DNA of 64,000 bases from Halomonas sp. A11-A (GTDB lineage Bacteria; Pseudomonadota; Gammaproteobacteria; Pseudomonadales; Halomonadaceae). Where the stretch lies: the NCBI RefSeq assembly GCF_003182195.1, contig NZ_QGTM01000006.1, forward strand, positions 92,775 to 156,774. The letters are read 5' to 3'. Under the pieces are notes generated by a model that worked only from the letters and a program-made list of their open reading frames with translations, did not search any database and was not told the DNA's origin. Shown one piece after another: positions 18,295-27,606 of this stretch (positions are counted from its first letter, which is position 1; each line of letters begins with the position of its first letter). The position numbers were made by a program, and so were the translations under genes.

Positions 18295-19908
18295 ATGAGT
18301 ATCTTCTCCATCGGCCTGAGCGGTCTCAATGCCGCCCAGAATGCCCTGAACACCACCAGCAACAACATCAGCAACGTCTATACGCCGGGCTACAACCGCG
18401 AGGTGACGATCCTGGGGGAGGGGCGTGGCGATGGCGGGGTGCGGGTCAACGATATCCAGCGTCAGTTCAATCAGTACGTGGCTTCGCAGCTCAACGCCTC
18501 GACCAGTGCTTCCAGCGCGTTGCGTACCTATGGCAACCAGATCAGCCAGATCGACAACCTGCTGGCCGACCGCGAGGCGGGCCTGGCGCCGCTGATGCAG
18601 AATTTCTTTTCGTCGCTGGAGGACCTGGCCGGGGCCCCTTCCGACCCGGCGGCCCGCCAGGGAGTGCTGGGCACCGCCCAGACCCTGACCGCCCAGTTCC
18701 GCGCCTTCGACAGCTACCTGCAGGACATGCAGCAGGGCATCAACGGCCAGATCCACGACGAGGTCACCCAGATCAACAACACCACCGAGCAGCTAGCGAC
18801 GCTCAATCGTGAGATCGCCCTGGCACGGGCACGCAGCGGCGAGGCGCCCAACGGGCTGCTCAACCAGCGTGACCAGCTGGTGGCCGAGCTCAGCGAGCGC
18901 ATGGACGTGCGCCTGGTGATCCAGGATGGCAAGAGCTACAACATCAGCCTGCCCAACGGCCAGCCGCTGGTCTCCGGCACCAACCACTACAAGTTGGAGG
19001 CCATGGATTCACCGAATGACCCCCAGCGTACCATTCTGGGCTACCGCGATTCCGGCGGTGGCCTGGTGGCCCTGCCCGAGAACACCGTCAAGGGCGGCAC
19101 CCTCGGGGGGCTGATGGAGTTCCGCACCGAGACCCTGGACAAGACCCAGAACCAGATCGGGCAACTGGCCATCTCACTGGCGGTGGGCTTCAACGAGCAG
19201 CATGCCAAGGGCATGGACCTGGCCGGGGAGCCGGGTGGCGACTTCTTCGAGATCGGTGAGCCGGTCGTATTTGGTCACTCTCGCAACAGTGCAGATATCG
19301 CGGTTGAGGCTAGCTTCGATGCCACTGACATCGGTGCGCTTAGGGCCACCGACTACAGCATTCGCTTCCTTGATGGCGCTACCGCTGAAATCACCGTAAA
19401 GCAGGGAGGCGAGCGCTTCACCCAGCCGCTGGACGGTGACTTGCTGAGCTTTGGCGGTATCACTTTGAGCTTCACTGACGCCCCCCAGGCAGGTGATCGC
19501 TTCGAGGTTCAGCCCGTCCGACGTGCGGCCCAGGGATTCGAGACGGCGTTCACCGAGACGGATCAGATCGCCGCAGGACTCAGCGGTGCTACCGGTGACA
19601 ACGAAAATGCCCTGGCCCTCCAAGGCCTGCAGGACAAGCTGCTGGTGGGCGGTCGCGCCTCCTTCAACCAGGCCTACGCCAGCATGGTCAGCGATGTGGG
19701 CAACAAGACCAACGTGGTGCAGGTCAACCTGGAGGCCCGCCAGGGTCTGACCGACCAGCTGCGCGCCGTGCAGCAGTCCGAATCCGGCGTGAACCTGGAT
19801 GAGGAGGCCGCCAACCTGCTGCGCTATCAGCAGTTCTATGCGGCCAATGCGCGAGTCATCGACACCGCCTCCACCCTCTTCGACACCATCCTCGGCCTGC
19901 GTAGCTGA
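18295..19908 (+). CDS. flgK: hook-filament junction protein 1, FlgK (HAP1)
   Basis: 537 residues. N-terminal D0/D1: MSIFSIGLSGLNAAQNALNT, NISNVYTPGYNREVTI and LYLQ-type helices (GNQISQIDNLLADREAGLAP). C-terminal: GVNLDEEAANLLRYQQFYAA and ANARVIDTASTLFDTILGLR. It joins the hook to the filament and needs the FlgN chaperone. Codon usage is visibly less GC-rich at ~19260-19560, in the surface-exposed variable domain. The ATG at 18295 is preferred to an in-frame TTG two codons upstream. Confidence 0.96.
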   Translation: MSIFSIGLSGLNAAQNALNTTSNNISNVYTPGYNREVTILGEGRGDGGVRVNDIQRQFNQYVASQLNASTSASSALRTYGNQISQIDNLLADREAGLAPLMQNFFSSLEDLAGAPSDPAARQGVLGTAQTLTAQFRAFDSYLQDMQQGINGQIHDEVTQINNTTEQLATLNREIALARARSGEAPNGLLNQRDQLVAELSERMDVRLVIQDGKSYNISLPNGQPLVSGTNHYKLEAMDSPNDPQRTILGYRDSGGGLVALPENTVKGGTLGGLMEFRTETLDKTQNQIGQLAISLAVGFNEQHAKGMDLAGEPGGDFFEIGEPVVFGHSRNSADIAVEASFDATDIGALRATDYSIRFLDGATAEITVKQGGERFTQPLDGDLLSFGGITLSFTDAPQAGDRFEVQPVRRAAQGFETAFTETDQIAAGLSGATGDNENALALQGLQDKLLVGGRASFNQAYASMVSDVGNKTNVVQVNLEARQGLTDQLRAVQQSESGVNLDEEAANLLRYQQFYAANARVIDTASTLFDTILGLRS

Positions 19909-19925
19909 TCAGGGAGACTCAAGCG

Positions 19926-21188
19926 ATGCGTATCAGCACCGTCACCATGTACGAGCAGAGCATCAACTCCCTGAACCGCCAGCAGGGCGATTTTCTGAAG
20001 GTCGGCCAGCAGATCGCCACCGGGCGTCGGGTGGTCAACCCCTCCGACGACCCCCAGGCGGCGTCCCGGGCCGTGGCGGTCAGCCAGGCCAAGGCGGTGA
20101 CCCAGCAGTACGCCGATGCCCGTATCAGCGCGCGCAATACTCTGGCGCAGACGGAGAGCGTGCTCAACAGCGTGGGGGACGCCATCACCAGCGCCAAGAC
20201 GCTGCTGGTGCAGGCGGCCAGCGATACCCTGAGCGATGCCGACCGGCAGTCGGTGGCCTCTGAGCTGCGCGGTGTCTACGAGACGCTGATCGGCCAGGCC
20301 AACGCCACCGATGGCAACGGACGCTACCTGTTCGGTGGCTATCAGGATAATTCGCCGCCCTTCGTCCGCACCGAGTCTGGCGATGGCCGCGCAGCGGTGA
20401 TCGGCTACCAGGGCGATGATAATGCCCGCGAGCAGCGTATCGATGCCTCGCGCCTGATGGCGGTGGCCGAGAATGGCAAGGCTATCTTCCAGAGCGTGCC
20501 GAGCGGGGCCGGCTTCGTGGCCCGGGCGGAGCGCGATGATGGGGCCCGCAATGAGGGATCGTTGACCTTTACCTCCGGCCCCAGCCGCGTCGACCCCTCT
20601 GCCGATGGTTTTGGCCAGCCCTTTACCCTGGCGTTCACGGTCGACGAGGATTCTGGGGAGCCTTCGGTGCGTGCCACTGCCGCTGACGGCAGCGAGCTAC
20701 TTGCTGAGGAGCCCTTCACCTCCGGGCAGAGCCTGACGGTGGCCGGCGTCAGCATTACCCTTCAGGGCACGCCCGCCGATGGGGATGCCATCCAGGTGCG
20801 CCCGGCCAATGCCCCGGAGGCCAACCAGGACCTGTTCCGCTCGCTACGCGAGGCCATCGATGTGCTGGAGATGGACCAGCAGGGCACCGCCGAAAACCGC
20901 GCCCTGTTTCGCAATACCATCAATACCGTGATGCGCGAGCTCGACAACAACCTGGACAACGTGCTGACCGTGCGTGCCTCCGTGGGCGCGCGCCTCAACG
21001 AGCTGGACGTGGTCGATTCGGTGGCCGGCAACCGGATGCTCAACTACGAGCAGACGCTGTCGGATCTCGTCGATCTCGACTACGCCGAGGCGATCTCCGA
21101 GTACAGCCTGCGCCAGGTCGGGCTGCAGGCGGCCCAGCGCGCCTTCGTGGATATCAAGAGCATGTCGCTCTTCGACTACCTGCGCTGA
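19926..21188 (+). CDS. flgL: hook-filament junction protein 3, FlgL (HAP3)
   Basis: 420 residues, flagellin-like at both ends: MRISTVTMYEQSINSLNRQQ, TGRRVVNPSDDPQAASRAVA and VSQAKAVTQQYADARISARN; C-terminal YEQTLSDLVDLDYAEAISEY, then QRAFVDIKSMSLFDYLR. It sits between FlgK and the filament. It follows flgK by 17 bases, with GGGAG as ribosome-binding site. The central ~100 residues are a variable insert. It converges with fliR. Confidence 0.95.
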   Translation: MRISTVTMYEQSINSLNRQQGDFLKVGQQIATGRRVVNPSDDPQAASRAVAVSQAKAVTQQYADARISARNTLAQTESVLNSVGDAITSAKTLLVQAASDTLSDADRQSVASELRGVYETLIGQANATDGNGRYLFGGYQDNSPPFVRTESGDGRAAVIGYQGDDNAREQRIDASRLMAVAENGKAIFQSVPSGAGFVARAERDDGARNEGSLTFTSGPSRVDPSADGFGQPFTLAFTVDEDSGEPSVRATAADGSELLAEEPFTSGQSLTVAGVSITLQGTPADGDAIQVRPANAPEANQDLFRSLREAIDVLEMDQQGTAENRALFRNTINTVMRELDNNLDNVLTVRASVGARLNELDVVDSVAGNRMLNYEQTLSDLVDLDYAEAISEYSLRQVGLQAAQRAFVDIKSMSLFDYLR

Positions 21189-21225
21189 TTCCCTCCCTCC
21201 CGCCCGACGTCTAACCTTCCCTGAT

Positions 21226-21288
21226 CCGGGTGCTGCCACTCTCGGCACCCGGTGTCCCTTGCCCTGGCGCACCACCGCCCGGGCTTTT
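21226..21288. terminator. bidirectional terminator region between flgL and fliR
   Basis: A strong hairpin (CCGGGTGC...GGCACCCGG, 21226-21252) lies between the convergent flg and fli operons. On the plus strand it is followed by GCCCGGGC and a T6 run ending at the fliR stop. Confidence 0.55.
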
Positions 21289-22077
21289 TTATGCCAGCGG
21301 TGCCAGGGCGTCGAGCAGCTCACGCATGAACATCAGGGCGCTGGCGAAGAGCCTCTGCAGGAAGCGGCCGATATCGGTCATCAGCACCATCATCAGTGCG
21401 AGCCCCACGGTCAGCGAGGCGGGAAAGCCGATGTTGAAGACCGTGAGCTGGGGAGCGGAGCGGTTGAGGATGCCGAGTGCCAGGTTGATGATCAGCAGGG
21501 GGCCCACCAGCGGCAGGGCCAGCAGCATCCCCGACATGAAGATGGTGCCCCCGTAGCGGGCCAGCATCTCGAAGGCGCCGGCGTTGAAGCCGCCCAGGCC
21601 GATGGGCAGGGTCACGAAGCTCGTCGCCAGGATCTCCAGCACGATCAGGTGGCCGTTGAAGGCCAGGAACATCAGCAGGGTGACCATGTAGAGGTAGCGC
21701 GACAGCACCACCATGTTGGTGCCGCTGCTCGGGTCGAAGAAGGTGGCGAAGGCCAGGCCCATCTGCAGGCCGATAAACTCGCCGGTGGCCTGCACCACGG
21801 CGAAGGTAACGTGCATCACCAGGCCCATGGCAATGCCGATGAGCATCTGCTCGACCATGATGCCGAATCCCGCCCAGGAGACCAGCGGCACCTCGGGGAG
21901 CGTCACCAGCGGGGCGATCACCATGGCCACCAGGGCGGCGAGCCCCACCTTGGCCTGGTTGGGCACGCTGGAGTGGCCCCACAGCGGCGAGGCCGCCAGG
22001 AAGGCGGTGATGCGCGTGAAGGGCCACAGGAAGGCCATGATCCAGCCCTGCAGCTGGGCGAAGGTCACCTCGACCAT
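21289..22077 (-). CDS. fliR: flagellar export gate protein FliR
   Basis: 262 residues, very hydrophobic, with about six TM helices. Family blocks are MVEVTFAQLQGWIMAFLWPF, TRITAFLAASPLWG-SVPNQA, KVGLAALVAMVIAPLV, a GLQMGLAFATFFDP region and LPLVGPLLIINLALGILNRS. FliR joins FliP and FliQ in the type III export channel. It is the last gene of fliLMNOPQR, so flhB is not adjacent here. Confidence 0.95.
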   Translation of the reverse strand: MVEVTFAQLQGWIMAFLWPFTRITAFLAASPLWGHSSVPNQAKVGLAALVAMVIAPLVTLPEVPLVSWAGFGIMVEQMLIGIAMGLVMHVTFAVVQATGEFIGLQMGLAFATFFDPSSGTNMVVLSRYLYMVTLLMFLAFNGHLIVLEILATSFVTLPIGLGGFNAGAFEMLARYGGTIFMSGMLLALPLVGPLLIINLALGILNRSAPQLTVFNIGFPASLTVGLALMMVLMTDIGRFLQRLFASALMFMRELLDALAPLA

Positions 22078-22087
22078 GGCCGCCCCG

Positions 22088-22357
22088 TCACGACACCATC
22101 ATCGGGATATTGAGGAACAGCTCCCGGGTGAAGTCGGTGATCAGCTTGAGCAGCCAGGGACCGGCCAGAATCAGCACCAGGAAGACCCCGAGGATCTTGG
22201 GGATGAACGACAGCGTCATCTCGTTGATCTGGGTGGCGGCCTGAAAGAGGCTCACCGTGAGGCCGGTGAGCAGGGCGGTGATCAAGAGCGGCCCGGCCAG
22301 GAAGAGGGTCACCTTCATGCCCTGGTAGGCCAGGCCCATCACCATTTCCGGTGTCAT
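22088..22357 (-). CDS. fliQ: flagellar export gate protein FliQ
   Basis: 89 residues, two TM helices, standard length. It begins MTPEMVMGLAYQGMKVTLFL, with AGPLLITALLTGLTVSLFQA, ATQINEMTLSFIPKILGVFL and AGPWLL. It forms four subunits of the FliPQR helical channel. It sits ten bases from fliR. Confidence 0.96.
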   Translation of the reverse strand: MTPEMVMGLAYQGMKVTLFLAGPLLITALLTGLTVSLFQAATQINEMTLSFIPKILGVFLVLILAGPWLLKLITDFTRELFLNIPMMVS

Positions 22358-22414
22358 CGTTCTCTCCTCGCGCCGCGGTGGGCGCCAGATAGGCGTGCGC
22401 TTGATATCGCGGCG

Positions 22415-23158
22415 CTAGATATAGAAGCTCTGGGCCAGGGAGCCCACGATCAGCTGCCAGCCGTCCACCAGCACGAACAGCATCAGCTTGAAGGGCAGCG
22501 AGATGGTGATCGGCGGCACCATCATCATGCCCAGCGACATTAGTATGCTGGCCACCACCAGATCGATGATCAGGAAGGGGATGAAGATCATGAAGCCGAT
22601 CTGGAAGGCGGTCTTGAGCTCACTGGTGACGAAGGCGGGCACCAGGATGCGCAGGGGGACGTCCTCCGGTCCCTGCATGGGGCCCACCTCGGCCAGTCGC
22701 GCGAAGAGCATCAGGTCCGGCTCGCGGGTCTGGGCCAGCATGAACTCGCGGAAGGGCTGCTGGGCGAGGACCAGGAACTCCTCGAAGTTGATCTCCTCGG
22801 CGGAGAGCGGCACCCAGGCGGTGTCGTAGACCAATTGAAAGACCGGGGCCATCACGAAGAAGGTCAGGAACAGCGCCAGCCCCAGCAGCACCTGATTGGG
22901 GGGCGTGGCCTGGGTGCCCATGGCGGTGCGCAGCAGGCTCAGTACGATGATGATGCGCGTGAAGCCGGTCATCATCAGCAGCATGGCGGGCAGGAAGGCC
23001 ATGGCGCTGAGCAGCAGCAGCGTCTGCAGCGACAGCGACCACTGCTGGCCGCCATCCTCCAGGGGCTGGCTGATGATCCCCGGAATCTGCTGGGCCGAGG
23101 CCGCTACCGGCAGCAGCAGCAGGGCGGCGCCGATCAGCAGGAAGAGCGCACGATTCAC
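22415..23158 (-). CDS. fliP: flagellar export gate protein FliP
   Basis: 247 residues with a cleavable-looking signal peptide ([12 protein letters not shown]) and about four TM helices. Signature stretches are [60 protein letters not shown] and [20 protein letters not shown]. It is the core pore subunit of the export gate. It overlaps the end of fliO by four bases. Confidence 0.97.
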   Translation of the reverse strand: MNRALFLLIGAALLLLPVAASAQQIPGIISQPLEDGGQQWSLSLQTLLLLSAMAFLPAMLLMMTGFTRIIIVLSLLRTAMGTQATPPNQVLLGLALFLTFFVMAPVFQLVYDTAWVPLSAEEINFEEFLVLAQQPFREFMLAQTREPDLMLFARLAEVGPMQGPEDVPLRILVPAFVTSELKTAFQIGFMIFIPFLIIDLVVASILMSLGMMMVPPITISLPFKLMLFVLVDGWQLIVGSLAQSFYI

Positions 23159-23607
23159 GACTTGCCTCGTCCCGTCCCGGCCCGTTCCTTGAGCCCCGCA
23201 TTGTGCCGGAGCGCCTTGGTGAAGCGGGTCGCGAAGCTGTCGCCGGCCTCGAAGCCGGCCCCCGACGAGGCGGCGGCCTCCTGGGGGGGAGCCGCCAGCT
23301 CATGCAGCTTGTTGACCTGGCCGCCGCCCACGCCGAGCACCAGCCAGCGCTCTTCCACCTGGACGATCACCACCCGCTCGCGGGGCCCCACGGCCGCGGC
23401 GCTGATCACCCGCAGGCGCCCGCCAGCGGGCTGGCGAAGAAGCTGCAACCGCTTGAGCAGGGCGCTGGCGGCGAAGATGATCACAAGCACCAGCGCCAGG
23501 GCGGCGGCGGTCTTGCCCAGGGTGGCCATGCCGACCAGGGCGTCGGTGCCGACGCTCACGGCCTCGAGGCCGCCGGTGGCCGTGTCGCGGATGGGGGTGG
23601 CGCTCAT
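23155..23607 (-). CDS. fliO: flagellar biosynthesis protein FliO
   Basis: 150 residues. A short periplasmic N-terminus precedes one TM helix ([19 protein letters not shown]). The cytoplasmic domain has the FliO beta pattern [40 protein letters not shown]. FliO acts as a scaffold for FliP ring assembly. It overlaps fliN (ATGA) and fliP, so the operon is translationally coupled. Confidence 0.9.
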   Translation of the reverse strand: MSATPIRDTATGGLEAVSVGTDALVGMATLGKTAAALALVLVIIFAASALLKRLQLLRQPAGGRLRVISAAAVGPRERVVIVQVEERWLVLGVGGGQVNKLHELAAPPQEAAASSGAGFEAGDSFATRFTKALRHNAGLKERAGTGRGKS

Positions 23608-24170
23608 TTGTTCAGTTTCTGCACGCGCTCGGAGGGGGTGATGATCTCGGTGATACGGATACCGTACTTGTCCTCCACCACCACCACCTCGCCCTGGGCG
23701 ATCAGGTAGCCGTTGATCAGGATGTCCATGGGCTCGCCGGCGAGGCCATCGAGCTCGATCACCGAGCCCTGGGCGAGCTCCAGGAGCTGCTTGATGGTGA
23801 TCCGGGTCCGGCCCAGCTCCACGGTCAGCTTGACCGGGATATCCATGATCATTTCCAGGTCGCGGGCTCTCCGGGTGCTGCTAGCCTGCTCCAGCGGCCG
23901 GAACACGCTGTCACCGGCGGCCCTGGCCGTGGCCGGCGAGGAGGGCGGCTCAGCCGGGCCGGTATCCTGCTCGGCGGCAGCCTGCTCGGCCATCGCCTCG
24001 GCCCAGGGGTCGTCATCGGCAGCGGAGGGGGCGCTGCCCCCCTCCTGCTCGGCCATGGCGTCGGCCCATAGGTCCTCGGCGCTCTGGGTATCGTCTGCCT
24101 CCTGCTCGGACATGGCCTTGGCCCAGTCGTCGTCGCCGATGGGCTGATCGGGTTTCTTGGGATCAGTCAT
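23604..24170 (-). CDS. fliN: flagellar motor switch protein FliN with a triplicated N-terminal motif
   Basis: 188 residues, compared with about 130-155 in close relatives. The C-terminal SpoA domain (~110-185) is canonical: MIMDIPVKLTVELGRTRITI, KQLLELAQGSVIELDGLAGE and INGYLIAQGEVVVVEDKYGI. The acidic N-terminal half repeats one motif three times: DDDWAKAMSEQEA, EDLWADAMAEQEG and DDPWAEAMAEQAA. The FliN N-terminus takes part in FliH docking at the C ring in studied species, so multiplied contact sites are possible (inference). It overlaps fliM by eight bases. Confidence 0.96.
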   Translation of the reverse strand: MTDPKKPDQPIGDDDWAKAMSEQEADDTQSAEDLWADAMAEQEGGSAPSAADDDPWAEAMAEQAAAEQDTGPAEPPSSPATARAAGDSVFRPLEQASSTRRARDLEMIMDIPVKLTVELGRTRITIKQLLELAQGSVIELDGLAGEPMDILINGYLIAQGEVVVVEDKYGIRITEIITPSERVQKLNK

Positions 24171-25206
24171 TCTTCGATTCCTTGGATGGCGGCGCCGACT
24201 CCTTGACGAAGGTGTCGGGCGAAGCGGTGCTCGGGGCGTGGTCGATCATCCTCAAGACCCGCAGCGCGCGCTGTTCATGTTGACTACCGTATTCGCACTC
24301 CATGACAGGGACGCCATCCACGCGAGCGATGACCGTCTCGGGGAGGTCCAACGGCAGGATGTCCCCCTCCTTGAGCGCCATGACATGGGCGATGCGGGTG
24401 GGAATGCTGGCGAAATCGGCGACCAGCTCCACCTCGGACTGGCGGATCTCGCCGGCCATGCGGCGCTTCCAGGTGCCATCGTCATGCTGGCTGTCGTTGA
24501 GCGGGTTGGAGAGCAGGTCGCGCAGCGGCTCGATCATGGCGTAGGGCATGCAGATCTGGAACTTGCTCGACAGGTTGCCAACCTCGATGTTGAACGAGGT
24601 ATTGACCACGATCTCGTTGGGCGAATTGGTGATGTTGGCGAACTTGGACTGCATCTCCGAGCGCAGAAAGCTGATCTCAATCGGGTAGACCGACTTCCAG
24701 GATTCGGCGTAGGCGTCGATGGCCAGGTGCAGCAGGCGCATGATGATGCGCTGCTCGGTGTTAGTGAATTCGCGCCCTTCGGAGCGGGTGAGAAAACGCC
24801 CGTCGCCGCCGAACAGGTTGTCCACCACCATGAACACCAGCGCCGGTGGAAAGACGATCAGCGCCGAGCCGCGCAGCGGCTTCATGGCGATCATGTTGAT
24901 ATTGGTGGGCACCGGCACGTTGCGAGAGAACTCGCTGTAGCTCAAATAGCGTACCGCCTCCACGGTGATGTCGGCACTGCGCCTGAGCAGGTTGAACAGC
25001 CCCATGCGAAAGTGACGGGCGAATCGCTCGTTGATGATGTCCAGCGCATGCAGTCGCTCGCGGATGACGCGATGCTGGGTAGCCGGATCGTAGGGCCGAA
25101 TGCGGGCGTCCTCGGCGCTGTTGCCGCCGCTGGGCTCCTCCTCGCCGCTGACCCCCTTGAGCAGGGCATCGATCTCTTCCTGCGAGAGCAGATCGTCTTG
25201 TGACAT
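24163..25206 (-). CDS. fliM: flagellar motor switch protein FliM
   Basis: 347 residues. The N-terminal LLSQEEIDALLKGV is the CheY-P binding peptide. The middle CheC-like domain and C-terminal SpoA domain follow: HALDIINERFARHFRMGLFN, RGSALIVFPPALVFMVVDNL, FGGDGRF, RIAHVMALKEGDILPLDLPE. FliM links CheY to rotor reversal. Its stop overlaps the fliN start. Confidence 0.97.
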   Translation of the reverse strand: MSQDDLLSQEEIDALLKGVSGEEEPSGGNSAEDARIRPYDPATQHRVIRERLHALDIINERFARHFRMGLFNLLRRSADITVEAVRYLSYSEFSRNVPVPTNINMIAMKPLRGSALIVFPPALVFMVVDNLFGGDGRFLTRSEGREFTNTEQRIIMRLLHLAIDAYAESWKSVYPIEISFLRSEMQSKFANITNSPNEIVVNTSFNIEVGNLSSKFQICMPYAMIEPLRDLLSNPLNDSQHDDGTWKRRMAGEIRQSEVELVADFASIPTRIAHVMALKEGDILPLDLPETVIARVDGVPVMECEYGSQHEQRALRVLRMIDHAPSTASPDTFVKESAPPSKESKND

Positions 25207-25220
25207 GGGGCTCGATCCGC

Positions 25221-25691
25221 TTATTGGACGATGAATTCGGTAAACAGCACGTCTTCGATCAGCAGGTCGGGCTGGTTGTCGGTCATCGGCGCATGCAGCG
25301 TGGCCATGACCTTTTCCGCCAGCCGCACCTTGCCGTCAGGCTGGGTCAACTCGCGCGCCTCCTGACCGGAGAAGAGCATCAGCAGGCGGCTCCTCACCTG
25401 GGGCATGTGCTCCTGAAGGATGTCCCGGGTCTGCTGGTCGCCAACCTTGAGGGAGATGCCGATATAGAGCAGTCGGCTGCCGTAAACATCGTCGGCCAGG
25501 TTGACCGTAAAGGGATCGATCTTGACGAAGATCGGCGCACGACGCTCCGGCATCGCCTGGGCCTGGGAGGCGCGCGGCTCTCCCTGGCCCATCACCATAT
25601 AGAGCGCCGCCCCCGCCGCAGAAACGGAGAGGATTACCAGAATTGCCATCAGCCACAGCAGCTTGCGTGAGCCACCACCGGTGTTTGCCAT
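25221..25691 (-). CDS. fliL: flagellar stator-associated protein FliL
   Basis: 156 residues with one N-terminal TM (LLWLMAILVILSVSAAGAAL) and a periplasmic domain (PIFVKIDPFTVNLADDVYGS, LLYIGISLKVGDQQT), ending VLFTEFIVQ as FliL proteins do. FliL rings the MotAB stator. The ATG at 25691 is chosen over one 81 bases upstream because GAGGTAG precedes it and family proteins begin shortly before the TM. It is the first gene of fliLMNOPQR. Confidence 0.94.
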   Translation of the reverse strand: MANTGGGSRKLLWLMAILVILSVSAAGAALYMVMGQGEPRASQAQAMPERRAPIFVKIDPFTVNLADDVYGSRLLYIGISLKVGDQQTRDILQEHMPQVRSRLLMLFSGQEARELTQPDGKVRLAEKVMATLHAPMTDNQPDLLIEDVLFTEFIVQ

Positions 25692-25775
25692 TGCCTTGCT
25701 ACCTCTGGGCGCGGTGCGCAAAAGAGTCGAATGCCATGCTGGGCAGTATGCCTGCGCCATGGCCATGTCCATGAT

Positions 25776-25800
25776 GAAAACAGGCCCGCGTTACGGGCCC
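25776..25800 (-). terminator. rho-independent terminator after fliK
   Basis: Minus strand: GGCCCG-TAACG-CGGGCC followed by TGTTTTC, 33 bases past the fliK stop. It separates fliFGHIJK from fliLMNOPQR. Confidence 0.7.
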
Positions 25801-25832
25801 TTCTCGGCTTTTTGGGCCGTTCGGCGGGGGTG

Positions 25833-27098
25833 TCAGGCGTAGAGGTCGACGCGCCCCTCGGCCAGCGGGACGGCTGAGGCGGCCATGGCGCCGGCGTTCG
25901 GGTCGAGCTCCTTGGAGCCGCTGGCATTACCGCCTGTAGCCGGCCCACCCGCCAGCGCCTGGCGTTCGTCCTGTCCCTGGTGGCGCTGCTCGCCCACCGA
26001 GGTTTCGCCCAGGCTGATGCCCTGCTCGGCCAGCGCCTCGCGCAGTTGGGGAATCGCCTGTTCGACGGCCTGGCGCACAGGGGCATGGGCGGAGAGGAAC
26101 TGGGCCTGGGCCCCCTGCTCACTTAGCTTGAGCGAGATGGTCAGCGGACCGAGCTCGGCGGGGTTCAGGTGCAGTTCGACCCGCTGCTCACCGCCGCGCT
26201 GGCCCATCATCACCAGCTGCTGGCCGAGCTGACTCGGCCAGGCGGCACTGGCGAGCGGTGCCGTGAGTGCGGCTGGCGGGCTCATGCCCGCGGCGGCTGC
26301 GCCAGGCACAGTGGCCGCGCCCGGGGCGTTGGCGCCGGCGAGGGGGGCAGACACACCGGCGAGGCCCTCGCTGCGCCACTCGGCGGGTGCCGCAGGGCGC
26401 AGCTCGGAAGCGCCGGGCGCCTGAGGCGCCTCGACGGCACGCGCCATGGCCTCGGCAAGGCCCTGGGCTCGGCCTGCCTGGGCGGGCAGTTCGCGGCCGG
26501 CGGGGTTGGCAGCAGTGGCGGCAGTCAGGCCATCGGCCGTTGGGCGAGCCTCTCTCGGCAGGGCATTGCTCGGCAGGGCATTGCTCGGCAGGGCATTGGC
26601 GGTGGCCGCGAGCCACGGTTCACCCGCCTTGGTGCCCGCTGCGCGACCATTGGCATCCCCCGGCAGGAGTGGTGCAACCGCCGCTTCGGCCAGTGCTGGC
26701 GGCTGACCGTCGGCGAGGGCGATGCCCTCCGCCTGCTCCCGGGTGACCCGTGCCGCCTCGCGTGCGAGGTCTCCCAGCTCGGCGTCGTCCGCGGGTGCGC
26801 CGGCCGAGGCAATCAGCGCCAGGCGCTCGGCGATCTCGGCAAGGGCACCATCCCCCTGGAGCTCGGTATCGTCTCCCAGCGCCTGCATCATGGCGACCAG
26901 GCTCGCCTGGGCGGCCCGCGGGCCGCCAGGTTGTGCACTGCTCTGCACAGAGGCAGGCAGGGCGAGGCCCTGAGGCGCCGCCTCGAGGCTCGCAAGGGCC
27001 TGGGCGAAGCCGTTACCGGCCTGGCCGGGGGCTCTGTCGGCCTGGGCGGCGGGGCGTACGGGCCCGGCAATCGAATTGAGCAGCAGCGTGATATCCAT
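25833..27098 (-). CDS. fliK: flagellar hook-length control protein FliK
   Basis: 421 residues. The long N-terminal and middle region is Ala/Pro/Gly-rich and of low complexity, the ruler part. The C-terminal domain carries LGQQLVMMGQRGGEQRVELH, LNPAELGPLTISLKLSEQGA and REALAEQGISLGETSVGEQR, the substrate-switch FliK_C fold. FliK measures the hook and switches FlhB specificity. A perfect threefold 15-bp repeat lies in the ruler (separate entry). GGAGG precedes the ATG. Confidence 0.93.
   Translation of the reverse strand: MDITLLLNSIAGPVRPAAQADRAPGQAGNGFAQALASLEAAPQGLALPASVQSSAQPGGPRAAQASLVAMMQALGDDTELQGDGALAEIAERLALIASAGAPADDAELGDLAREAARVTREQAEGIALADGQPPALAEAAVAPLLPGDANGRAAGTKAGEPWLAATANALPSNALPSNALPREARPTADGLTAATAANPAGRELPAQAGRAQGLAEAMARAVEAPQAPGASELRPAAPAEWRSEGLAGVSAPLAGANAPGAATVPGAAAAGMSPPAALTAPLASAAWPSQLGQQLVMMGQRGGEQRVELHLNPAELGPLTISLKLSEQGAQAQFLSAHAPVRQAVEQAIPQLREALAEQGISLGETSVGEQRHQGQDERQALAGGPATGGNASGSKELDPNAGAMAASAVPLAEGRVDLYA
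26554..26598 (-). repeat. three perfect 15-bp tandem repeats inside fliK
   Basis: The unit CTCGGCAGGGCATTG (plus strand) occurs three times without mismatch. On the coding strand each unit adds a five-residue NALPS-type repeat, so copy-number change keeps the frame. Confidence 0.9.
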
Positions 27099-27112
27099 GG
27101 TGCCTCCGGTAA

Positions 27113-27571
27113 TCAGGTGTCGCCGGCGTGGCGAGTGCGGGCCAGTCGGCCATTGACCAGTTCATCGCTTGTGCGCTGCTCCTGGCGTGCCTCCTGGCGG
27201 CGCTGATGGCCTTCGCGGCGCGAGGCCAGGGTGTCGTAGGACGAGAGCTTGCGCTGCTCCTGCTGCCACTGGGCCTGGCGCTGGCCGACGCGCTGCTGCT
27301 GGGCCGCCAGGGCCTCCCGGGCGCGCGCCAGGGCGGCATCCAGGGAATCGAGAAACTGCTGGTAGTTGCGCATGGTGGCGGGATCGATGCCGTCCCGCAT
27401 CGCCTGCTGCAGGCGCTGGGCATACTCCAGGCGGTATTGCTGCAGCGACTCGAGCTGGCCACTTACCTGGTGCTCGTTCTGGCGCTCGCTGGCCAGCGCC
27501 TGGCCGGCCTGGTCACGAGAGCCGCGGGCCAGCTCGATCAGGGTATTCAGCGGTGAGGCAGAGTGGCTCAT
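27113..27571 (-). CDS. fliJ: flagellar export chaperone FliJ
   Basis: 152 residues, a single antiparallel coiled coil (LNTLIELARGSRDQAGQALA, LESLQQYRLEYAQRLQQAMR, WQQEQRKLSSYDTLASRREG) with the FliJ-type basic C-terminus. FliJ is the central stalk of the FliI ATPase. The start at 27571 has GCGAGGAA upstream; a longer frame reaches 27610 and would overlap the fliI stop. It ends 15 bases before fliK. Confidence 0.9.
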   Translation of the reverse strand: MSHSASPLNTLIELARGSRDQAGQALASERQNEHQVSGQLESLQQYRLEYAQRLQQAMRDGIDPATMRNYQQFLDSLDAALARAREALAAQQQRVGQRQAQWQQEQRKLSSYDTLASRREGHQRRQEARQEQRTSDELVNGRLARTRHAGDT

Positions 27572-27606
27572 GGCGGTGTTCCTCGCATCGTTCCTTGCCG
27601 GATGGC

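Noticed and set aside
20974..22113. 379-codon plus-strand frame across flgL end and fliR
   Set aside because: Out of frame with flgL and antisense to fliR; low-complexity His/Gln/Gly content.
26554..26598. fliK tandem repeats considered as CRISPR-like
   Set aside because: Directly adjacent 15-bp units without spacers, inside a coding ruler region.
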